Positions 1 to 5,979 of a stretch of DNA of 7,123 bases are shown one piece after another. Under the pieces are notes generated by a model that did no database searches, was not told the DNA's origin, and was given only the letters and a program-made list of their open reading frames with translations. The translations under genes were made by a program, and so were the position numbers. Position 1 is the stretch's first letter, and each line of letters starts with the position of its first letter. Source of the DNA: an uncultured Bacteroidales bacterium (GTDB lineage: Bacteria > Bacteroidota > Bacteroidia > Bacteroidales > UBA932). The stretch lies in contig CAMEBJ010000063.1 of NCBI GenBank assembly GCA_945912085.1, forward strand, positions 1 to 7,123. Direction: 5' to 3'.

Positions 1-1
1 C

Positions 2-862
2 GGAAACCCGGTAATCAATCCATCCTCAGGTTACACCGAGACAGGCTACTCGACTTCGGACTACAAGGATGACACAAAGTATTTCTACGCCGAGCAGGGT
101 GCTGTGGAAGGTCAGAAGACCAACCACGTCATAACGACAAAGAACACTTTCAATATGTACTGCAACCGTGAGCCGCGCTTTTATATTTCAGTTCTTTACA
201 ACGAGCAGTATCACTGGGGCAAGGACAAGCACAAATCCACCAACAAGTTCACCGATTTCTTCTCGGGCGGACAGGACGGAGGTCCGAGCCACGACGCTCC
301 GACTGCAGGTTACCTCGTCAGGAAGATGGTTGATCCGTCTGCAATCCCTTCAGACGGTTCCGGAAAATACAAGACCCGTCACGGCGCAATCTATCGTCTT
401 GCGGAGGCTTACCTCTCATACGCCGAGTGTCTCTTCGAATACAGCGTCGCAAGGGGAACCCTCGGAGCCAACAAAAACGAAATATTCACTTATATCAACA
501 AAATCAGGGAGAGGGCAGGCATTCCTCTCTATGGCAACGGTGTTGACGGTGACGGCGTTCCGATGATTCCGCTTTCAGACAATGAGAATGAACTTCGCGA
601 TTTGATCCACAGGGAAAGAAGGGTCGAACTGAACTGTGAGGCAGGAAGCCGTTTCGATGACATCCGCCGCTGGAAAGAGGCGGAGACTATTCTCGACGGA
701 CCTTTCTACGGAATGGATTCCCGTGCTAACAAAAATCAGAGGGATGCCTACTACAAGAGGACACAATACCAGACCCGCAAGTTTATCAGCTACTGGTGGC
801 CTATTCCTCAGGATGACATTGACAAGAACCTCAATCTTCGTCAGGTCCCGGGTTGGAGATAG
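2..862 (+). CDS. SusD/RagB-family outer-membrane glycan-binding lipoprotein, C-terminal part (5' truncated)
   Basis: This is the C-terminal 286 residues of a SusD-type protein, the surface glycan-binding partner that caps a SusC TonB-dependent transporter. The frame is open from base 2 and no start is visible; family members usually exceed 450 residues, so the signal peptide, lipobox and most of the helical TPR-like half lie outside the window. Visible landmarks, numbered from the first visible codon, are the EPRFYISVLYN segment (about 57-67), the helix YRLAEAYLSYAE (about 131-142), IRERAGIP (about 168-175), the block RRVELNCEAGSRFDDIRRW (about 206-224) and the terminal YWWPIP...VPGW signature (about 264-285). 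These are the hallmarks of the SusD/RagB C-terminal domain. It ends three bases before the SusE-like gene, the classical SusD-SusE order. The glycan bound cannot be read from this half. The family call is secure; the substrate is unknown. Confidence 0.96.
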   Translation, partial: GNPVINPSSGYTETGYSTSDYKDDTKYFYAEQGAVEGQKTNHVITTKNTFNMYCNREPRFYISVLYNEQYHWGKDKHKSTNKFTDFFSGGQDGGPSHDAPTAGYLVRKMVDPSAIPSDGSGKYKTRHGAIYRLAEAYLSYAECLFEYSVARGTLGANKNEIFTYINKIRERAGIPLYGNGVDGDGVPMIPLSDNENELRDLIHRERRVELNCEAGSRFDDIRRWKEAETILDGPFYGMDSRANKNQRDAYYKRTQYQTRKFISYWWPIPQDDIDKNLNLRQVPGWR

Positions 863-865
863 TAT

Positions 866-2254
866 ATGGACAATATGAATTTATTGAATATGAAACAAGT
901 ATCTATTTATATGTTTGGCGTTGCAGCAGCTCTTCTTTCACTGACCGCCTGCAACAAGGGAGGTTTTCCCGGACCGGACAGAAGCCTTTACGACGTTGTC
1001 GAAACGATGACCCTCGAGGCTTCTGCGGATGAAATCGTGCTTGATGCCGAGGCTCTGGACGAAATCGCCCTGACACTGAGCTGGACCCCGGCAAGGGAGA
1101 TGTCTGATGACTATATAGTCACTTACGTGACCTACCTCGACATTGAGGGAAATGACTTCAGCAATGCCGTCCGCCAGGTTGAGGACGACGGAGTTTTCTG
1201 CAAGGAATACACTACCAGTCAGCTTCAGACCCTTCTCACCGAGAAATGGAACAAGAACTACTCCCGTGCCGTGAGTATGGAGTTCAAGGTCATTGCCAAA
1301 TGGGACGGCGGCGAGAAATACGTTATGCCTGAGGTCAGGAAAACGGCGTTCAGCGTCCGTCCGTACCGTCCTCTCACCTTTGATGCCGACAGAATCTATC
1401 TTTCGGGAGACGCCGTGACCGGAACGACCAAAAAGGCAATAGCAAAGACACCGGAGAGCGAGTATATCTACGCCGAGGAACTTTACCTCAAGCCTGGCAA
1501 ACTGACCATCCCGATTGAGTACCAAGGGGTAACCTCATACATCTGCCCGGCAGAGGGTGATGTAAATATCCCTGATGCAGACCAGGTTGATGGAAAACCA
1601 GCAGGAACTGAAGCATACCCTGCAACTGTCAAGGAACAGAAAGAAGGAGTTGAACTTCCTGCCTGGAATGTTCCGTCAGAAGGCTACTGGAGAGTGATCA
1701 TCGACATTGAGAACAAGTCAGTCAGATTCTTCTCTCCGAAGAACAGGCTTGAGCCTTTGACAGTCGAGTTCGCATACGAAGGCAAGGATCCGGCCAGATG
1801 GATTCTCACCAAGACCCTTCTCGCAGGAAACTACTACATCAACTCTATGACCGGATGGGACGGATGGAAAGGTAAAGCTTTCCCGTTCCAGGCGTCGAAG
1901 ATTGATCCTCAGATCATCTTCTGGCAGGGTGCATCATTCAATATGACGGACGGTCTTTGCATCAAGGTGGCCCAGGGTCCTGCCGAGGTGGATGACATCC
2001 GTCAGGGTGAGGGTACGACAGGAAACGACCCGAACAAGGACGGAGCCGGAATGACCTTCATTTCCAAGGTTCTTGCTTTCGTTCCTGCCACAGAACCGGG
2101 CGTTCCGGTGACAACGGACATCGAACTGACAATGGGTGAGTGGATTCCGACGGCAACGGCAGTCTCCAACAGGAAATGGAAACCTGCCGCCGGAGGAGTG
2201 AAACTCAGCAGAATAACCATCGATGCAAGAAACAATCTGATTCGTTTTGACTGA
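866..2254 (+). CDS. SusE-like surface glycan-binding lipoprotein
   Basis: A predicted outer-membrane lipoprotein of 462 residues from the ATG at 866. In-frame ATGs at 875 and 890 are alternatives; the one at 890 (MKQVSIYMF...) leaves a more typical signal peptide with a basic residue next to the hydrophobic stretch. The lipobox is LTAC with the lipidated Cys at residue 29. Residues about 45-168 form a SusE-type N-terminal Ig-like domain, with the LSWTPA strand near 71-76 and a long loop containing TTSQLQTLL. Residues about 175-290 resemble a SusE/SusF-type binding repeat opening with RIYLSGDA, and about 298-462 form a second beta-rich unit rich in Trp (331, 334, 353, 426, 438). This C-terminal region has a clear homologue at the end of the gene at 3878. 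Position after susD and architecture support a role in holding glycan at the cell surface; binding has not been shown and the ligand is unknown. It is most likely transcribed with its neighbours. Confidence 0.88.
   Translation: MDNMNLLNMKQVSIYMFGVAAALLSLTACNKGGFPGPDRSLYDVVETMTLEASADEIVLDAEALDEIALTLSWTPAREMSDDYIVTYVTYLDIEGNDFSNAVRQVEDDGVFCKEYTTSQLQTLLTEKWNKNYSRAVSMEFKVIAKWDGGEKYVMPEVRKTAFSVRPYRPLTFDADRIYLSGDAVTGTTKKAIAKTPESEYIYAEELYLKPGKLTIPIEYQGVTSYICPAEGDVNIPDADQVDGKPAGTEAYPATVKEQKEGVELPAWNVPSEGYWRVIIDIENKSVRFFSPKNRLEPLTVEFAYEGKDPARWILTKTLLAGNYYINSMTGWDGWKGKAFPFQASKIDPQIIFWQGASFNMTDGLCIKVAQGPAEVDDIRQGEGTTGNDPNKDGAGMTFISKVLAFVPATEPGVPVTTDIELTMGEWIPTATAVSNRKWKPAAGGVKLSRITIDARNNLIRFD
1388..2251 (+). 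other. C-terminal module of the SusE-like protein, copy A of a shared module
   Basis: Codons about 175-462 of the SusE-like gene encode a module also found at 5129-5956. Matching landmarks in the same order include LSGDA / LSGTS, WNVPSEG / WEIPAEG, LEPLTVEFAYE / LKPLTVTFPYE, TKTLLAG / TKTLVPG, GWDGWKG / GWDSWKG, DPQIIFW / DPQVFYW, FISK, TTD-EL--EW-P, AVSN, and IDARN----RFD at the end. Identity in the last 165 residues is roughly 40 percent or more by eye; the first part is weaker. Conserved Trp residues make it a candidate carbohydrate-binding unit, which is an inference. Confidence 0.85.
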
Positions 2255-2260
2255 TAGATT

Positions 2261-3847
2261 ATGCGATATTCAGTAAAGAATACACTTCTTATGGTTGCAG
2301 CGGTAATCGTCTCCGCCTGCGCCTGCGCGAAAGAACCGGGTTCCCAGGATTCTGGGGACTCCGGGGAGGTCGCCGGCAACACCACGGTGAAAATCAGTGC
2401 CGACAAGACCTCCGTACTGAAAAACCCTCTGACCGGATGGGTGATGTACGTTTCCGGTACCGCCGACCCGTCCTACTTCGACACGAAGGTCACTGTTCCT
2501 GATCTCGGCAAGGAAGTCTATGTCAGGGATTATGCTTCTGCCTGCTACATAAGGACAGGATGGAAGAATCTCAACCCGGCAAAAGGCAAATATGCCTGGG
2601 AGGATCCGACCAGCAACATCTACAAACTGGTGAAAAGGGCGGAGGAATTGAATCTTCCGATTGCATTCAGGGTCGTCGTTGACGGCAGGGACCAGAGGGA
2701 AAACACTCCACAGTTCGTCTTCGATGACGGAGCGGAGTACTGGCTGTCTGACAGCAAATATCCTGACAGAAAGACGCCTCTGGCTATTGACCCTGTCTGG
2801 AGGAAGCACTATGAGACTTTCATCAAGGCGTTTGCCGACTATTTCAATGATCCTCAGAAAACTGCATTCATTGATGCATACGGTCTCGGAAAATGGGGAG
2901 AGGGACACAATGTCTGCTACGAGCAGAACAATGCCATCACCTCCAGGACTTCCGAGTACAAGGCTGAGACAATGCGCTGGATAACGAAACTCTATGCGGA
3001 CAATTTTACGAAGATTCCTCTCGTAATCAACTATCACCGCCAGATTGGACACCCAGTCAGCGAGGGCAAGAATCCTCAGCCGGACAGCGAGGCCGTGCTC
3101 CAGATAGCAATCGACAACGGCTACTGTCTTCGTGCCGATTCCTTCGGAATGAACAATCAGGACTGGGGTTACAACAACTGGGAAAAGGCATACGTCCAGA
3201 AATGGATGTACAAGCTTCCGGTTCTGATGGAGGGCGGCTACATTGTTTCAAGCCACTCTTACTGGAACGATCCTGCCGGATACAGGAAAGATCATCCGGA
3301 GGATGTGCGCAAGGGAGAGTTCGACTCTTCGATGGAAGCTCACGTGAATATGATGGATTTCCGTGTAGGAGATGAAACAAAGAGCTGGTTCGAGAATGCA
3401 TACGAGTATGTCGAGCGCTTCATTTCGGAAGGCGGTTACAGACTCTACCCTACACAGGTCTCCTTCCCGACACAGGTGAAGTTCGGTGACAAGTTCACCA
3501 TTGCCCACAGCTGGGCCAATCTCGGCTGGGGCTTCTGCCCGGTGAACCTCCGGCAGTGGAACTACAAGTACAGGGTTGCAATCGCCCTTCTTGACAGCAA
3601 GAACAACCCTGTCAAAATCTTTGTGGATGAGCAGACAGACCTCTCGCAGTGGATTAAAGGCAGCATAACTTCCTACAAGACTGAGGTTGAGGTCAAAGGC
3701 GTGGCTGTCGGAGGCTATTCCTGGGCAGTGGGCATTGTTGACACTACTCGTGACAATGAAATAGGAATCCGCCTGGCCGCAGCCTCGAAATATCAGACCG
3801 AGAGCGGTTGGGTGCGTGTGGGAACAATTTCAGTAACAGCAAGATAA
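2261..3847 (+). CDS. Glycoside-hydrolase-like lipoprotein with C-terminal DUF4832-type domain
   Basis: This 528-residue protein has a lipoprotein signal: hydrophobic residues 8-19, then VSAC with Cys20, with a second Cys at 22. The KNPLTGW segment (54-60) is followed by a barrel-like region (about 85-330) that includes GWKNLNPAKGKYAW (100-113), where catalytic-domain proteins often begin their second strand, FRVVVDGRD (136-144) and YGLGKWGEGH (207-216). Glu214 in WGEGH sits where a TIM-barrel retaining glycosidase places its acid/base, and Glu324 in VLMEGGY is a candidate nucleophile on a late strand. Residues about 395-528 match a DUF4832-type beta-sandwich: QVSFPTQV, FTIAHSWANLGWG, DLSQWIKG, GGYSWAVGIVD, and GIRLA before the terminal strand. 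The N-terminal half resembles the DUF4874/GH-like partner of DUF4832. Its place between two putative binding proteins supports a surface glycosidase, but catalysis and substrate are inferred. It starts six bases after the upstream stop, with no evident Shine-Dalgarno sequence. Confidence 0.85.
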   Translation: MRYSVKNTLLMVAAVIVSACACAKEPGSQDSGDSGEVAGNTTVKISADKTSVLKNPLTGWVMYVSGTADPSYFDTKVTVPDLGKEVYVRDYASACYIRTGWKNLNPAKGKYAWEDPTSNIYKLVKRAEELNLPIAFRVVVDGRDQRENTPQFVFDDGAEYWLSDSKYPDRKTPLAIDPVWRKHYETFIKAFADYFNDPQKTAFIDAYGLGKWGEGHNVCYEQNNAITSRTSEYKAETMRWITKLYADNFTKIPLVINYHRQIGHPVSEGKNPQPDSEAVLQIAIDNGYCLRADSFGMNNQDWGYNNWEKAYVQKWMYKLPVLMEGGYIVSSHSYWNDPAGYRKDHPEDVRKGEFDSSMEAHVNMMDFRVGDETKSWFENAYEYVERFISEGGYRLYPTQVSFPTQVKFGDKFTIAHSWANLGWGFCPVNLRQWNYKYRVAIALLDSKNNPVKIFVDEQTDLSQWIKGSITSYKTEVEVKGVAVGGYSWAVGIVDTTRDNEIGIRLAAASKYQTESGWVRVGTISVTAR

Positions 3848-3877
3848 TTAGTACATATTTAATAAAACACAAAACTG
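3848..3877 (+). promoter_or_regulatory. A/T-rich translation-initiation leader before the DUF4988/BACON gene
   Basis: This 30-base spacer is the longest gap in the window. It is strongly A/T-rich, has an AATAAAACACAAAA stretch just before the ATG and lacks a GGAGG-type site. Bacteroidota genes commonly use such unstructured A-rich leaders instead of a Shine-Dalgarno sequence. I see no clear TTTG / TAnnTTTG promoter pair and no hairpin, so an internal promoter or terminator is not supported. Confidence 0.35.
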
Positions 3878-5977
3878 ATGAAAAAGATTTTTATAAGATT
3901 CGCTTCAGCGGCAGCAATCCTTTCCCTCGGAGTCGCCTGTACAGATCTCTCCGGCGTGGAAGAAAGAATTGATACTCTTGAAACCCAGATGGTTGCAATG
4001 GCAAACCAGCTCAATGCATTCAATGCCAACGTGAGGGCCCTTGAGGCATTCACCCAGTCAGGACAGACTGTAAAGGACATTGTAAAGAACGGCAATGTTT
4101 ACACCATAACTCTTGGAGACGGAACCGTTCACAACATCACAATAGAGAATGGTCCTGTTCAGCTCAATGTCTCAGTTGATGCCGAAGGCTACTGGACAAT
4201 CGACGGAAGCCGCATCAAGGATGCTAGCGGCAACAATGTAAAAGCTGTCGGAGAGAAAGGAGACAAAGGAGACAAAGGAGAGAATGGAGCCAACGGCACA
4301 AATGGAACCGATGGCGTAGATGGAAAGACTCCGATTTTCGGAGTTGACTCGGAAGGTTACTGGACCATTAAATATTCAGAAACCGAAACTCCTGCAAGGG
4401 TTACGGACGAGAATGGAAATCCTGTAAAGGCTGTCGGCTCTTCATCTTCCACAGGTGAACCTTCAACTGGAAGTTGTCTGTTCAAGAGCGTTTCGGTTGA
4501 GAACGGCTACCTCGTGATTGTTCTCAATTCAACTCCTGACCAGACCTACAGGCTTCCTATTGAGGCCGGTTTCCGCATTTCAGTGAGCAAGGATTTCATC
4601 GCTGTCCTCCCGGGACAGAGCGTTGACGTTCCATTCGAAGTTGTCGGAAAGGATGCAACGACCCACGTTTTCATCGAGGCTCAGGGCTATACTGCAGTTC
4701 TCAACGGTGATGTAGTCAAGGTAACCGCTCCTGATCCGCTTCCTGAAACGGGTTACCTAATCATCAAGGCCATCAGGAATTCCGATTCTTCCACAAAGGC
4801 TGTTTACCTGACATTCGAGAAGGGCGAACTCACTTTCGTGTATGATGCAAGCACAGTCCTCAGCGAGGGTGGCAAAGTCACAATCCCAGTAAGTGCAAAC
4901 GTGGACTACACTGTGAATATTCCTGAATCCGCTGCTTCCTGGATTCATCTTGCAGGAGCGACAAAGGCTCTTGTTTCTTCAACAATCGAACTTCTCATCG
5001 ACGAGAACACCGGTGAGCAGCGTGCTGCAACCGTCAGTGTCATTCCGTCGCTGGGAGAGGCGAAAAACATCCAGATCGTTCAGGCGGGTGTCGGACAGGC
5101 AGTCTTCAATGAGGTTGACCTTGCAACCGTTGCATCTTTCTCTCTTTCAGGGACTTCTCTCGATGCTCCTGCAGTCCTTGAACAGGCAGTAGAGAATGAG
5201 GACGTGTTCGCATTCTATTCGACCCTGAAGGCCGGTACTCTCTATGTCGAGATGTTCAATGCAGAGAACGCTTCCCTCGGTTCCATCATCCCGACATCCG
5301 GAACCGACATCAATGCCGGCAATGCTTCAGACTTCAAACAGGATTTCGTCGGCAACGGTGCCTGGGAGATTCCTGCTGAAGGAACCTACCGTGTTGTTCT
5401 CAACCGTGCAGTGAAGACAATCACCATTTACGATGCGGCTACCGATCTGAAGCCGTTGACTGTGACATTCCCTTACGAGAACAAAACTTCTTGGTATGTC
5501 ACCAAGACTCTTGTTCCGGGCACTTTCTATGTCAGCACCAACAGCGGATGGGACAGTTGGAAAGGCAGGAAATACACTTTCCTCGCTTCAGCGGCAGACC
5601 CTCAGGTGTTCTATTGGGAAGGCGATTTCACAATCAACGGTGACGGTGACCCGAAGCAGGTCAGCTTCAAGATTGCTCAGAGTGCTGCTGACGTCGATCT
5701 GATTGAGGCCGGTCCGGGAACAGGCGGTTCCGATCCTAACACCCAGACAGGAATGAACTTCATTTCCAAATCGTACGCATTTGCTCCGGCAGGTGCTGAC
5801 GGAGCTGCACTTACAACTGACACTGAACTGATTGTGAATGAGTGGATGCCTTGTGCAGGTGCAGTCAGCAACAAGAGGTGGGTTCTTGCAAAGGGCAAGA
5901 AAGTCAATGTGACCAGGTTCATCATCGACGCAAGGAATATGAGAGTCCGTTTCGATGTAGAAGAAACAGTTGAGTAA
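3878..5977 (+). CDS. Multidomain surface lipoprotein: coiled coil, DUF4988-type repeats with collagen-like insert, Ig-like, BACON and SusE-like C-terminal module
   Basis: A 699-residue predicted lipoprotein with MKKIFIRF followed by a hydrophobic core and LGVAC (Cys21). Residues 24-55 carry hydrophobics at strict 3-4 spacing (24, 27, 31, 34, 38, 41, 45, 48, 52, 55), a short coiled coil. DUF4988-type sequence follows, with TITLGDGTVHNITIENG (76-92) and two copies of an EGYWTI / GN-VKAVG repeat (about 100-125 and 156-187) separated by nine Gly-X-Y triplets (125-151). A Ser-rich linker (188-199) leads to an Ig-like domain (about 203-314), a BACON domain (about 318-404: SANVDYTVNIPESAASWI, then R-A-TVSVIPS, ending IQIVQAG) and a module (about 418-695) homologous to the C-terminus of the SusE-like protein. 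BACON domains occur in Bacteroidota glycan-binding and glycan-degrading proteins. I see no catalytic domain, so a surface glycan-binding protein in the SusF position is the best reading. The ligand is unknown. Confidence 0.87.
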   Translation: MKKIFIRFASAAAILSLGVACTDLSGVEERIDTLETQMVAMANQLNAFNANVRALEAFTQSGQTVKDIVKNGNVYTITLGDGTVHNITIENGPVQLNVSVDAEGYWTIDGSRIKDASGNNVKAVGEKGDKGDKGENGANGTNGTDGVDGKTPIFGVDSEGYWTIKYSETETPARVTDENGNPVKAVGSSSSTGEPSTGSCLFKSVSVENGYLVIVLNSTPDQTYRLPIEAGFRISVSKDFIAVLPGQSVDVPFEVVGKDATTHVFIEAQGYTAVLNGDVVKVTAPDPLPETGYLIIKAIRNSDSSTKAVYLTFEKGELTFVYDASTVLSEGGKVTIPVSANVDYTVNIPESAASWIHLAGATKALVSSTIELLIDENTGEQRAATVSVIPSLGEAKNIQIVQAGVGQAVFNEVDLATVASFSLSGTSLDAPAVLEQAVENEDVFAFYSTLKAGTLYVEMFNAENASLGSIIPTSGTDINAGNASDFKQDFVGNGAWEIPAEGTYRVVLNRAVKTITIYDAATDLKPLTVTFPYENKTSWYVTKTLVPGTFYVSTNSGWDSWKGRKYTFLASAADPQVFYWEGDFTINGDGDPKQVSFKIAQSAADVDLIEAGPGTGGSDPNTQTGMNFISKSYAFAPAGADGAALTTDTELIVNEWMPCAGAVSNKRWVLAKGKKVNVTRFIIDARNMRVRFDVEETVE
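4175..4252 (+). repeat. First EGYWTI-type DUF4988 repeat
   Basis: This stretch encodes residues 100-125 of the gene at 3878. It contains VDAEGYWTI and then DASGNNVKAVG, and matches the repeat at 4343-4438 in order and spacing, apart from a few extra residues in the second copy. Such internal repeats are usual in DUF4988-type N-terminal regions. Confidence 0.75.
4250..4330 (+). repeat. Collagen-like Gly-X-Y run, nine triplets, with near-perfect 9-bp DNA repeats
   Basis: Residues 125-151 have Gly at every third position for nine triplets (GEK GDK GDK GEN GAN GTN and three more). They are rich in Asp, Lys, Asn and Thr and contain no Pro. At the DNA level the first four triplets are near-identical 9-base units built on GGAGACAAA, two of them perfect. 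The preceding coiled coil offers a plausible trimerisation seed. Confidence 0.85.
4343..4438 (+). repeat. Second EGYWTI-type DUF4988 repeat
   Basis: This stretch encodes residues 156-187, with VDSEGYWTI and then DENGNPVKAVG, parallel to the first copy at 4175-4252. The DNA of the two copies is also recognisably similar across the YWTI codons, but third positions have diverged, so the duplication is not recent. Confidence 0.75.
5129..5956 (+). other. C-terminal module of the DUF4988/BACON protein, copy B of the shared module
   Basis: Codons about 418-693 encode the homologue of the module at 1388-2251. Trp558, Trp561, Trp580, Trp656 and Trp668 line up with Trp331, Trp334, Trp353, Trp426 and Trp438 of the SusE-like protein. 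Both copies end in IDARN----RFD; this one has only six further residues before the stop. Copy B has a slightly longer loop around INGDGDPKQ (586-594) than copy A. A common ancestry is clear; the shared ligand is inferred. Confidence 0.85.
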
Positions 5978-5979
5978 TG
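5975..5979 (+). other. TAATG stop-start overlap
   Basis: The TAA stop of the DUF4988/BACON gene shares its last A with the ATG of the DUF4886 gene. A one-base overlap of this kind usually indicates translational coupling. No separate ribosome-binding site is obvious before the ATG. Confidence 0.8.

Noticed and set aside
168..566. A 132-codon + strand open frame in another frame over the SusD gene
   Set aside because: It is Ser/Thr/Arg-rich with no domain signal and overlaps the strongly conserved SusD C-terminal sequence.
938..1525. A 195-codon minus-strand open frame inside the SusE-like gene
   Set aside because: It has no recognisable motifs and no gene-like context, and it is antisense to a region encoding a clear lipoprotein and Ig-like domain.
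2270..3052. A 260-codon open frame on the minus strand inside the GH-like gene
   Set aside because: It lies wholly within a well-supported + strand gene with clear domain motifs, shows no recognisable domain or signal peptide, and is explained as a codon-usage shadow.
3848..3877. Possible internal promoter or terminator in the longest gene gap
   Set aside because: No inverted repeat with a T-run and no Bacteroidota TTTG / TAnnTTTG pair could be found; the A/T-rich sequence is adequately explained as a translation leader.
4250..4330. Periodic repeats considered as a CRISPR or other non-coding array
   Set aside because: The 9-base period is exactly three codons and continues the reading frame as Gly-X-Y triplets; there are no spacers.
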